Positions 47,006 to 57,660 of a stretch of 64,000 nucleotides of DNA are shown here, piece after piece (positions within the stretch are counted from its first letter, which is position 1; each line of letters starts with the position of its first letter). The position numbers and the translations under genes were made by a program. This DNA is from Ctena decussata (Eukaryota > Mollusca > Bivalvia > Lucinida > Lucinidae): NCBI GenBank assembly GCA_963989385.1, contig OZ022506.1:7543415-7607414 (forward strand), in the 5' to 3' direction. The notes under the pieces were generated by a model, which saw only the letters and a list, made by a program, of their open reading frames with translations, made no database searches and was not told where the DNA came from.

Positions 47006-48307
47006 CTATCTACTAAGGTAGTCCGCCCCCAAATTATCTTGGCCGCGGATAGCAACGATCCTGAATCTGTACGGCTGTAATTTCATGGTCCAACGCATGA
47101 TTCGGGGATTGAGCACCTTAGCTGTCTGCATATAGGACAAAGGTTTGTGGTCGGTTTCAAGTAGGAACTCCGCCCCATACAAGTACTTACGAAATTTCTC
47201 AACACCCCAGATTATACCCAAACATTCCTTTTCAATTACAGAGTAGTTCCATTCCCGAGGTAACAATTTCTTGCTAGCATAAGCAATCGGCAAACGACCT
47301 TCACCTTCGCATTCCTGAAGCAAAATAGCTCCAAGACCAACGTCTGAAGCGTCTGTTCGGAGTACAAACGGGTTACCTTCTTGAAAAACAGGTAAGCGAA
47401 GAATAGGACTAGACGTGAGCCTACTCTTCAGGGTTTGAAATGCCCTTTCATGCTGATCTTGCCAATCTTTGATAGAATTAGGTCTATCCCGTTTAGTTAA
47501 ATCAGTCAGAGGAGAAGCTATGGATGAGAAATTTGGGATAAATCGACGGTAAAACCCAGCTAATCCCAGAAAATATTTAATTTGCCTTTTCGTACATGGA
47601 CGAGGAGCATCTCTGATGGCCTGTATCATGTCCTCTTGCGGTCGTACTGTCTGTCCGACGATATTGTGCCCAAGGCACTCGATACCGCCATAACCGATCA
47701 TGCATTTAGATGGTTTTGCCGTCAATTTGGCCGACCTGAGCCGATCTAACACTTGACGTAATGACGTCACATGATCCTTCCATGTTTCAGTAAATATCCA
47801 CATGTCATCAACAAAGCTGTCAACATTTGGGAGATTGGACAATATGATTCTCATTAACCTACAAAAAGAGGCTCCCGAACTGACCAAACCGAAGGGCATA
47901 GTTTTAAACTGGAATAAACCATTTGGCGTTTCAAATGCTGTTAAAGGTTTAGACCTTTCAGTAAGACTGACTTGCCAATAACCCTTACTCAGGTCCATCT
48001 TTGTAAAGAATCTATGTCCCGACATTTTATTGATAACCTCCTCCATATTTGGCATAGGTTCTGCATCGAATTCCGTCACTTTGTTAAGCTTCCGGAAGTC
48101 GATACAGAATCTAACTGACCCGTCTTTCTTCGGGACTAGGACAACAGGAGATGAATACGGTGAAATCGACGGCTCGATTACCCCTTAATCTAACATATCC
48201 TGTATCTCCGTCTCCATGACGTTACGCGTCTTATACGGGATAGAATAACCTTTCGTCCGTATGGGTTCTGACGTGAGTAGTTTGATATCGTGCTGTATTT
48301 GATCAAT
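47006..48307 (-). pseudogene. gypsy pol: reverse transcriptase and RNase H
   Basis: The frame continues from the integrase part through a TGA (48310-48308) and a TAA (48187-48185), and is then open from 48079 to the TAG at 47006. Residues counted from the 48079 ATG: KMDLSKGYW (motif A, D29), PFGLVSSGASF (about 62-72), catalytic FVDD (89-92) and ECLGHNIVG. The thumb FLGLAGFYRRFIPNFSSIASPLTDL follows in two blocks, then the RNase H segment LRTDASDVGLGAILL and FLLETDHKPL. It copies element RNA into DNA and degrades the RNA strand. The two stops make it a pseudogene in this copy. Confidence 0.9.
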
Positions 48308-48892
48308 TCAACCGGGTAAACTTGATAGTACATCCGGGTACTGTTTAATCAACGCTTCAACCTCCATACGTTGTTCTGACGTTAACGTATCTGAAATACT
48401 GACGTCATTATAAGTTTCCGGTTCTTTAGCTGTCGGAAAAGCACAATCATCAAGAGAAAACTCATCACTACCATCGTCATCAACCGACTCTGTAGTCTCA
48501 GTCGACAATAAACAATGTGACGGCACAGTACGACGTTCGACATACTGTTTCAGCATATTAGCATGATATGTACTCACGACACCATTGACGTCGATTTTAT
48601 AGTCCATTCTATTCACCACCTCTACTACTTCATATGGACCCTTCCACTGCAAAAACAGTTTATTACTGTCAGTTGGCAGTAATAACAGTACTTTATCTCC
48701 CACGTTAAATTTACGCGACCTAGCGCGTTTGTCATAATAAGCCTTTTGCTTTACTTGTACTTTCCGTAAATTATCATGTGCTAACTTACACGTCTGCTCT
48801 AATCGTTCTCTCAACTCAATTACGTACTGGTACGTAGACAGAACCTGCTCATCCTGTACCTCTTCAGACCATAATTCACGTAATATTGCCAT
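48308..48892 (-). pseudogene. gypsy pol: integrase C-terminal region and RT linker
   Basis: It reads ARSRKFNVGDKVLLLLPTDS and then the GPY/F module FLQWKGPYEVVEVVNRMDYKI, followed by an acidic linker (TTESVDDDGSDEFSLDDCAF) and the start of the RT region (ALIKQYPDVLSSLPG), ending in TGA. The GPY/F module is a DNA-binding part of the integrase of many Ty3/gypsy elements. That the chain runs from GPY/F directly into RT demonstrates the IN-before-RT order within one polyprotein. It is out of frame with the integrase core because of a duplicated GGCC at 48895-48902. Confidence 0.88.
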
Positions 48893-49445
48893 AGGGCCGG
48901 CCCTTAACGTTACGTCCGTATAACAATTCGAACGGAGAAAACCCTAATGACTCTTGCGGAACCTCCCTTATTGCAAACAGTAGTGCTGGGAGATATTTAT
49001 CCCAGTCTTTTGGACGTTCTGCGCACATCCTACGTAGCATTTGCTTCAACGTCGCGTGAAAACGCTCTACAAGACCGTTACAGATAGGATGATACGGCGT
49101 CGTGGTTAACTGCTGGAGTGATAACAGCCTGCTTACTTCTTTCATAACTTCAGCAGTAAACTGACTTCCGCAATCTGTTAACATTTCATCAGGTATGCCA
49201 ACTCTACTAAACATCTCAACTAACGCTTCGGCTACGCGTTCCGTCTCAATGCCGGGTAACGCTACCGCCTCGGGATATCTCGTCGCATAGTCTATCATTG
49301 TTAAAATATAGCGGGATTTCCTGTCAGAACGAGGTTCTATCGGTCCAACTATATCAACAGCGACTCGTTTAAATGGTGTGTCAATCTGTGGCAACTTTCC
49401 TAAAGGAACCTTAGTGACACGACCTTTTAGAACAGTCCTTGACAT
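48876..49445 (-). pseudogene. gypsy pol: integrase catalytic core
   Basis: 189 codons with the rve fold: VAVDIVGPI (D31), LTDCGSQF (D91) and CNGLVERFHATLKQML (E127). The last two are separated by 35 residues, giving the DD35E triad that cuts and joins DNA ends. It ends FELLYGRNVKG, where a tandem GGCC duplication at 48895-48902 shifts the frame and brings an early stop. Upstream it is joined to the zinc-finger part through a one-base shift near 49436-49440, within CDICQ/RTV. Both shifts are clean local changes, suggesting relatively recent inactivation. Confidence 0.9.
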
Positions 49446-51103
49446 ATGTCACAAGATTTACAAAACCTTGCCACATCACCACAAACTCCAGGCCAAAAGA
49501 ACTCAGTTAACACTCTATCCATAGTTTTCTTTATGCCCAAATGACCTGACATCAAGGTTTCGTGCGCCAATCTTAACACCTTTTCACGAAAACCTTCAGG
49601 GATAATAAAATGCAAAGTGACCTTGTTTCCCTTAGTTAACTGCCTATACAATAAATCTTTCTTTCGGATAAACTTAGTTTCACCCCGGTTCAATCCACGA
49701 CTAATAGTCACATTCCCAGATTCCACTCTTTGCCTTATGCCATTCAATTTAGGGTCAACAACTTGGGCCTGCCTCAACGCCTCCTTATCACTAGCAATAA
49801 TTTGATCAGGAACTTTAAGTTTCTTATAGACCTCTTCACCTTGCTTAGCTTGTGACCTAGTCACTGCCGCCATTGCAAAATGGGACATATCGGGAAGTTT
49901 TGATCCGTCAATATTTCCAATAACCAGGTCATACAATGTATCTTCCATGCACAATGCCTCAGTTTTTCCTGTGAAAAATGGACAATCTATGTCAACCATT
50001 GCTAAGGGATACCTTCGGGTAGATTCATCAATCAAAGTTACATCAGATTCTCTACCAAGTAACTGATCATTAGAAACCAAGTTTCTACGAACGACACACC
50101 CAGTACAACCTGTGTCCCTTAAAACTACAACAGTCTTATCATTAACCGTACCCTGCGCTGTTGGTAATCGCGACCTTAAAAAGTAACAGACACCTTCCCT
50201 ATCCATGTTATCATTGATTAATGGTCTTTCTTCCTTACTCTTATAGAGACCTTCAATTTCATGAGACCTATTCATTGTAGTTTTACAAAAGCTCATTTGA
50301 TGTCCGCCACCCCGACCACGTCCGCGGGAATAACCCCGACCACGGCCACGATCTGAATTACTACCCTTCGTCTGTACAGTATCGCTCTTACTCTGTGATC
50401 TTTGTGTCTCATCTTTCGGTGCATAACTACTCCCCTTATTTGCACTATATCCGCTTGCACTTGCAACCACCTCCGCACTATATGCTTGCTTCCTATCGGG
50501 ATTCTTAAAACATTTATATGTTAAATGTCCCTTACCACAAATACTACATTTTATCTCTGGCTTCGCACTCGGCTTATTATCAGACCTACTCTGTGTTACG
50601 CCCTTACTATCACGCTGCCCCTTATTAACACAAGCGTAGACACCGCCACGTGCTTCTGCAAATAAATCTGCTTCCCTAGCCATCTCACCTAGATTCGTGA
50701 ATGTTTTCGGTTTCAAATGAACATATAGTTCTTTACTACAGGATTCTAAAAACTGATCTCTAGCGAAAAAATCGCAAACAGCTTCGTAAGACTGGTCTAC
50801 CTTCGCCATTTTCAACAATTTATTAAGATACGACCTAAGTCTACTACTAAACTGAATAAACGTTTCGGACTTTTCAGGCCTATCATAGCGAAATTTCTTC
50901 CTAAATCCGCGTTCAGTCATATCAAAATTCTTTAACAACGCATCTTTCAACTTGTCATAATCTGCTGCATCATCTACAGACAATCTATCATAGACATCAA
51001 GCGCGCGACCTTTAAGTAATGCGCTTAAATATGCAGCCCAAACGTTTTTATCCCATTTGTTCGCCGTCGCGTATTTCTCAAACCTTGATAAGTAACTATC
51101 CAT
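49427..51103 (-). pseudogene. gypsy gag (C-terminal part), protease and integrase zinc finger
   Basis: 558 codons. A capsid-like helical region (residues 1-160, MDSYLSRFEKYA to EADLFAEARG) resembles retrotransposon gag. A variant zinc knuckle follows, C186-X2-C189-X3-H193-X4-C198, one residue shorter than the usual CX2CX4HX4C. An RG-rich segment (about 252-267) likely binds nucleic acid. An aspartic protease with DTG at 330-332 comes next. The integrase HHCC finger lies at the end: H514-X6-H521-X29-C551-X2-C554. The upstream gag frame is continuous except for a TGA at 51145-51143. Gag, protease and integrase thus share one frame with no frameshift signal between gag and pol. Confidence 0.9.
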
Positions 51104-51142
51104 TTTGTCCTTACTTTCATCAAAATACGGTAATTTGGGATC

Positions 51143-51664
51143 TCACGCATGCGCTAACTTTTCATCCTTCTGTTTTTCTAATTCTACTCTAAACGTTACC
51201 TTCTGCAAATCTATCTGATTCTTCAACTCGCGTTGCTGCAATTCAAAACTATACTTCAACTTTTCTAACTCAACTTCGCTCGACAACTTCGCTTCCTTAT
51301 CGCTTTCGACTTGAGACAACTTAGCTTCCCTATCTTTCTCGGCTTGCCGCTCTATGCTTTCAATTCGCGCCATCTCGATTTCCCTATCCGCCGCAATCTT
51401 AGCTTCTTCCGTCGCCCTATCCGCCGCAATCTTAGCTAACTCAATTTCCCTATCTTTTCCGGCCTGCGCGATCCTAGCTAACTCAATTTCCCTATCTTTT
51501 TCGGCCTGCGCAATCTTTTCTTTATCAAGCTCCCTTACCGCGTGCCTTTCTGCCCTCTCAGTCTCTTGCTGTTGCTTTACAAAATCCTGCAAAGCCTGCC
51601 CCTCATAACCTAACTCCTTTCCCGTCTTAACTAACTGATCCATGCCGCTTAACGTAATGCTCAC
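51143..51664 (-). pseudogene. gypsy gag N-terminal coiled coil
   Basis: 174 codons from ATG 51664 to a TGA at 51145-51143. After a short head (MSITLSGMDQLVKTGKELGY) comes a long, highly charged helix with repeats of EKDREIELARIAQ, KIAADR and QAEKDREAKLSQ, up to about residue 170. This is a coiled coil likely to serve gag assembly. The frame continues without shift through the stop (DPKLPYFDESKDK) into the 51103 frame, so the TGA is a nonsense change in gag rather than a true end. The first ATG lies 912 bp after the primer site. Confidence 0.85.
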
Positions 51665-52556
51665 GTTAACCTAACTGAAACCGACGTTCACTTAAAGTCA
51701 CACACGTTAACTAAAACGTTAACAATAATAATAACAAACTAGTCCAACTAATACGCTGATTAATAAGTATACTCGCGATCTAGGCGTAGCTATTAAAGTT
51801 ACGTTCATAACAGACCGGAAATGACGTCATAAACTGACGTTGACTTTGCCGAGAATTACTTTTCACTTTCAAATGACACAATTAGATGACGTAAATAACC
51901 CCTATTACAATTACGCCCAACTTGATCTAGCGTATCGGATATACAAACGTAACGTATGTAACGCAACGTATTAACACTGACACGACACTGTACGTCCTAC
52001 ATTACAAAACCTTATAAGATACCAACGGTAAATCAAACTTAAGATTCCGCTATTAGGTTTAATTCATTGTAACGATATTATATTACGTTACGAGTAACCT
52101 ACGTTACTAAATCAGGACATAAAATGGACCTCAATAACGGTTACGACACAACGTACAAACGTTTAAGTTAATAAACTTACAGATTGTCATGCAACAGCAG
52201 TGCCAAGGTACTCAACCGGACCTTAAAACTAAATATGTATCATCCGTGCCAAGACAATTCAGGTCTATATACCTCAGTTTCCCCACTCAGATATGCAACC
52301 TGTTACATTCTATCACAAATTAATGCCTGGGCTATCGCACTTCATCACGCAGGGAATAAGGATAGTTGACCTTAATTGAGTGTAGGTTACATTTACAAAG
52401 AATTTAGTGGCAAAATTTCTCCCCTCAATTCACAGCCTTACGTCACCTTAGATAAGAACAATCAGAAAGTCAATAAAAAAAATGCCTGACAAAATTATGC
52501 CTAGATTCTGTATATATTGTCAATGTGTTACACTGGCAGATATTAACCGGAAATCA
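51665..52556 (-). other. Leader of the gypsy element
   Basis: About 890 bp between primer site and gag ATG, without a long frame on the minus strand. AT-rich with many ACGTTA strings. It would contain packaging signals in a working element. This is inferred from position only. Confidence 0.6.
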
Positions 52557-52575
52557 AATCCCACTTCTGACACCA
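52557..52575 (-). promoter_or_regulatory. Primer binding site, tRNA-Leu-like
   Basis: Directly next to the CA end of LTR C the minus strand reads TGGTGTCAGAAGTGGGATT. From memory of animal leucine tRNAs (CAG type), whose 3' ends read CCCACTCCTGACA plus CCA, this is complementary with one mismatch. It fixes LTR C as the 5' LTR and the minus strand as the coding strand. Confidence 0.75.
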
Positions 52576-54717
52576 TGTTACGCAGAAGGTTTTACACACG
52601 GTCGACACGGGTGTAGAGCCTTATGCGTCGCCAGGACGGCGGAGGGTGACTTCCGGTTAAAGGGTTATCTACCAGTGTATTACACTAACAAGGAAACTCT
52701 AACAACGTTAGACTTTTTTGAAGTTTATATATAATGTAAATTCTATATACAACAATACAATTTACAACTGTCACAATTACAATAATATACAACACATATC
52801 AGTTCATGTCGCTGGCCCAAGTAAGGTGTTTGTTTCAAATCTGTAATCGATTTGCGTACAATACGCAAATAGATTACAGTCTGAAGTCAACACCGTACTC
52901 GGCTCAGCGCCATGAACTAAAGGAAAACACAAAGAACAAAAAACGTCAGTTTGAGCTCATACGAAAAAAACAAGGCCTTATGTTGGTAGACTTCACTTCG
53001 TCGTTCCCTGGATCATGTCATGGGCCAGTCCATATATCATGAGGAACACCAACTTATATTAACACGTACACGATTATATACTGGTCGCTCCCTGGATCGT
53101 ACCAGGGACCAGTCTATATATAACAAGACACACTATAGTGGACGAACACTGTACCACTTTCACCTCCGCAGTAATAAAATCGCCTTCGCCGATATTTTGT
53201 GCTTCCCGCCTCTGCTAGGAAAACATGCACAAGGGCGTTGTAACTGCTCTACCCGGGTTGGTATTAACCTGGAGACGTATATCGAATCTCCAGGTGAGAC
53301 GTGGCTCTAAGTCCTAACAGCTGACTGCCGGACTTGATGTGCCTAAAAATAACGAACTTACACTTAATACATTGTAACTACATAATAATAATACGTAAGA
53401 CTTGGGCCTGTCTTGGAAATACCATACAACGCCCTCGGCGAATGCCCAGCATAACGTGCACACGTCAGCCGTGTCACTAGACACGACTCGCGCTCACGAT
53501 GTAAAGCCAAAATTGTGCTTACCACTTCCGCCAATGAAGAAACGTAGATCCTACCACGCATGTGCGTCGAAGGATCTGACGTCAAACATTATCAAGAAGT
53601 ATACTGACGTCAACAGGCATCACCATGACATACCACACATAAAACATGAATGAATCTAAACAATGACCTATTTACATTAAATTGATTGACCAAAATCTAA
53701 CTCGCATATGTATTAATTCATTTCTTTAAACTAAGCGTAATACCATTTGCCATAGAATATAATAGCTGAATAAGCGTTTCTAACACATTTGGGATCATAA
53801 CGTTTGATCTGACATCATGACGCTAATGATGTTATATCATATGACGCCATCTAGTGAAGGCAAATCAAACGCATGATGACCAAATGTTACCATTATAATG
53901 TATGGAAAAAACCCTTAATGCGGTGCATGCTATGACGTCACTTGACGTCGCGAGTATGTAAATTAGTTCCATTACAAATCAATCTACTTCTATAGGCCAC
54001 GTATACGTGAAACTAATATAAAAAGTGCTGACGTCGCAATAACATGAATGCAACTGACGTCACTGGACGTCAAATAGACGCACACCATTGCAACCAACAT
54101 CAGTGATATAAACTATTTCCGTAATTTACAAAACTTCCTAATATACAAATACCATTTGCGCAGCATGGTCAGTATAAACAAAATTGGTCGACATATGCAC
54201 AGCCTGATCACTGTCAACAAAATCAAATCAGTCGACACATATAATCATACAATATCAATCAGAAGTCACATTTTTCATTCTTAGCCAAACTATTCTAAAA
54301 AATATAATAAACTCTTACCGTTCTGGTCTTAACACAGAATCTGGGCACACAACAATATAACACCCATCAATTCACCTTAGAATTAAACAGCCACGTCTAA
54401 CTTTTCATTAAAGAATAGGAGTATAAATACTATGCGTCTCACTTTTAAATCATGGGACTCGAATCTAAGCGTGCAGGTATTCACATTAAAATCATGCAAC
54501 ACGCTGTCCACAATCAAAAGACACGTGCAGGTATTTACCTTAAAATCATGCAATACGCTGTCCACGTGAGGTATTCACAAACAACCCATGCATAACGTAG
54601 TCACAATTTCCGTAAATGTTTTATTACCACAGTTGCCCTAAAAACTGTAGCTCTACTGATTGAAAGGATTAAAATGATTTCGACGACATAGTCGACGATC
54701 GGATCCATTTCGTAATA
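52576..54717 (-). repeat. LTR C (2,142 bp), 5' LTR of the element
   Basis: On the minus strand it starts TATTACGAAATGG (TG changed to TA) after the CACAT at 54722-54718, and ends CTGCGTAACA next to the primer site. It is nearly identical to inverted LTR B. It includes TGACGTCA sites and the twin hairpins near 53075-53120 and 53000-53040, in the same order relative to U3. The 96-codon plus-strand frame 53020-53310 mirrors the one in B. Confidence 0.88.
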
Positions 54718-54722
54718 CACAT
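54718..54722. repeat. Target site duplication, right copy (CACAT)
   Basis: CACAT follows the U3 end of LTR C and equals 44740-44744. Confidence 0.75.
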
Positions 54723-55999
54723 GTAAGAGGTAACTCTTCGCGATTCTCATGATATATTTGATTTGCGTCATGTGAAAAGGATATTATGTCATGTGCATAC
54801 TGTTAATGCTCAACTGTACAGGCTGTTTATTTTTTTTTATACCATCCAAGAATGTATATGCAAAAATGTAGACTCTGATATGACTGCACGATCTGAGTCT
54901 TCCCTGTTCGTACAATACAAGGGTACCTTTTCACAAGCATACCAATATTTCATTTCCAAGAAAATTGGCTTACAAAAGTGAACCCGCACGCATGCATGCA
55001 TTTGATAATTTCTTCCGCATATACGCGAAAGCTGATCTAAGCTTTTGCTTTTCGTACATCTGATGTGTGGTTGTGTGGACACAGAGGCACATAACAAAGT
55101 CTCTAGCTGACTGGTTTGAGTTTTTCTTGCTCGCAGATACATTATGTCACATTTTTGCGTGAAACGTCACCATGAGAAAAATGATAGAAAATAAAAAATA
55201 GATAAATGCAGGGACGTTTATATAGGCCTGAAGTTCGCTTCAGAGTCAGATGACACAACTGTGCCGTTGTTTGTATGTAATCTACTTTTGATATTTTCCT
55301 GAGAAAATATGACAAACAAATACAAGTGTTCAAGTATGGGAAAGAAACTGGGTGTAATTTTCAATCCTAAAATCCAGAGTTATCAAAACTGTAGCTCATG
55401 TGGTAACTTTGTATTTTTTCTGTATTAAAAAGTAGCCGAACTTCAAAACGCTTTTTTCTTTCTTATTCTGTGACTTTGTTGGAGGGACAACAGTTATTAC
55501 CCGAATGACCAGCGTGATACCCACGTGGAATGTATCTGAATATGTATGACTTTAGGCTGTCAATATTCATCAAATGGTCTTAGTTTGCGGACGGGTTTTT
55601 GAAATTTGCTGTTTCGTGCTTGTAACTGCAGCATCAGACGCCAGGCTAGGATACATGAAACCTTTATGAGAAATGAGCGGAAGTCGAGCTTTATCGCTAT
55701 GTACAGTCTTACGTGGATTGATTTCACTAAACAAGTATGAACAGTGAAAAACCCAGTTTCAGAATTAATGAACGGAGTTTAGTTGTCAGAAATTTGTCCA
55801 GGATTTGGATAAAACATGGGCATAGAATCTTCGTATGTCTCAAAGGTCCAGAAGAGGATGGGTTTTGAAGATAATTTCTCTTCATATTGCATGGAAATAT
55901 GTTATTACCCACGCTCAGTTTCAGATCACTGATAAGCTACCGATATTTGTTTTGCTTAACAGTTAAACAGATTTCAACAAGCGACTCAGTTCTGAGCTA
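54723..55999. other. No recognisable gene
   Basis: Intronic AT-rich sequence. Short frames on the minus strand (55142-54837 and others) have no domain. Confidence 0.4.
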
Positions 56000-56576
56000 C
56001 CTATAGACCCCTATGTGTGCTCTCTTTTTGGAAATAAGATTTCATTTTTGACAAAATTACAGCCTTTTCAATCTTACAAATTTTTCGAGAAATGGCAACT
56101 ACAGGCTGTCAAGTTTGTATAATCATTTTCTTTCACAGTTTTTGAGCAATTAGTATGACACTTGGCGGAGATAATGCAGCTACACTGTAGATGTGCACTT
56201 CGTTTTCTGGAAAGAAAAACAGGAAAAATTGACAAAATAACAGCTTTTTCAAACTTAGAAAATTTTCGAGAATTGGCTACTAAAGGATGTCAAGTGTATA
56301 ATCAACTCATTCCACAGTTTTTGACCAATCAATCCGAAACCGGCCACAGATGTTACAGACATACTGTAAATGTGCACCTGTTATACGGAAAAGAAAAGAT
56401 AATTTTTGAAAAAATTACAGCCTTGTCAAACTTAGAAATTTTTCGAGATGTCAAGTTTGTATAATCAACTCCTGTTGCAGTTTTTAAGCTATCAGTTTGA
56501 AACTTGGCACAGATATTACAGACGTACTGTAGATGTGCACTTGTCTCTTTTGAAAGGTAAAAATTAATTTTGACAA
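56000..56576 (+). repeat. Modular tandem repeat, about 150-bp units
   Basis: Repeated units contain CAGCTTTTTCAAACTTAGAA, TTTTTCGAGA, CACAGTTTTTGA-CAAT, CAGATGTTACAGACATACTG and GATGTGCAC. Related to the units at 40190-40260. It abuts the inverted 460-bp array that follows. Confidence 0.6.
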
Positions 56577-57390
56577 AGTAAAAAAGATCAAGGTCAACCC
56601 AAGGTCATTATTTGAACAATCTTGATAGTCCTCGAGTCCCCAACGCTACATACCATGTTTCAAGGCCATCGGTCAATTGGTTGTGGAGAAGAAGATGTTT
56701 TATTTTTTTTACCATATATGGGTGTGGCAGCCATATTGGTCTTGTGACATAGACCATTTTAACAAATGCATTCCCTCAATATCTGAAACTTCCATATGAA
56801 ATTTGGTTACAATTGATCCAGTGGCTTTTGCGGAGATTGTCTGAAATTGTCGAAATATTTGAGATATGGGTCAAAGCTAAAAGAATAACTTGATCTGTTG
56901 TACTCACAATCTTCATGTTGTTATAAAGATGACTGTATTTTACAATTTTAAGGCCAAAACCTTCAACAGTTTCCAAGAAATCTTAAGTTCTAGCATTTTT
57001 CCATATAAAAGCACATAAGACCAAATTTGAACTTACCGTAAAATAAGTCAAGGTCAACCCAAGATCATAATTTGAACAATCTTAGTAGTACTTACGTACC
57101 CGATGCTACATACCAAATTTCAAGGCCATTGGCTTATTTGTTCTTGAGGAGAAGATTTTTTAAAGGTTTTTACCATATATGGGCATGGCTGCCATGTTGG
57201 TCATGTGACCAAGAAAGTTTAAACAACTTCGTTCCTAAGACACAAGAAGGCTACATATGAAATTCTGTTACAATTGGCCCAGCGGTTTCAGAAGCGAATT
57301 CATTGAAATTGAGGACGGACAACGGACTACGGAGCCTGCCTGTCCTATAAGCTCCCCGGGAGCCTAAGGCTCAGGTGAGCTAAAAACGTA
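56577..57390 (-). repeat. TTTTAGCTCACCTGAGC modular element, minus orientation
   Basis: The minus strand starts TTTTTAGCTCACCTGAGCC, then GGGGAGCTTATAGGACAGGC, and holds two units of about 460 bp with GTTACAATTGGCCCAGCGG, CATGTGACC, CTTCTCCTCAAGAAC, GAAATTTGGTATGTAGCATC and GACCTTGA. The unit is that of 9600-11120. The terminal signature links the families at 16138, 61555 and here. Confidence 0.75.
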
Positions 57391-57414
57391 ACTGTAAAGG
57401 TTTCCCATAGGCTA

Positions 57415-57660
57415 GTAACCGTAGAGGCACTGGGGGTTGGAGGCCCACTGTGTCTTGGACACAGGATATGAAAGAAGGAGCCAATCCATATCCTTTGGCC
57501 GCCTTATCCTTCCCTGATTCGAAGCAGGTACCCATTTACTGCTCGGTTGACAGAGTTTTCTAGTCGTCGGATGGAGAACCCGGGGCGCGATCTCACGACC
57601 TTCCGGCGGATTTCTGCAACATAATCGAGCGTCTCTAACCACTCGACCACGGCGCCTCTC
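57415..57660 (-). mobile_element. tRNA-derived SINE (serine-like head)
   Basis: The minus strand begins AGAGGCGCCGTGGTCGAGTG with GTTAGAGACGCTCG, like a serine tRNA A-box region, then a degenerate B box near GGTCGTGAGATCGC. A body follows with GTACCTGCTTCGAATCAGGG and CTCCTTCTTTCATATCCTG. The head resembles a tRNA, but anticodon and acceptor pairing are not convincing, so this is a SINE and not a tRNA gene. Confidence 0.6.

Larger units (their letters stand above)
44745..54717 (-). mobile_element. Ty3/gypsy-class element with Gmr1-like gene order and inverted LTRs (9,973 bp)
   Basis: Reading on the minus strand: LTR C (54717-52576), primer site, leader, gag with a coiled coil, zinc knuckle, aspartic protease (DTG), integrase (HHCC zinc finger, DD35E, GPY), reverse transcriptase (FVDD) and RNase H, ending at 47006. 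Integrase before reverse transcriptase is the copia-like order described for the Gmr1 group within Ty3/gypsy. The distal LTR (B, 44745-46889) points the opposite way, so both outer ends are U3 ends and both U5 ends face inward. CACAT flanks the whole unit. Three in-frame stops and two frameshifts disable the coding region. Confidence 0.85.

Noticed and set aside
44745..54717. DIRS-type element (inverted terminal repeats, tyrosine recombinase)
   Set aside because: The element encodes a DD35E integrase and an aspartic protease; no tyrosine recombinase motif or internal complementary region was seen, and DIRS elements leave no 5-bp duplication.
44745..54717. Endogenous retrovirus with envelope gene
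   Set aside because: No envelope-like frame exists between RNase H and the LTR; only about 116 bp remain there.
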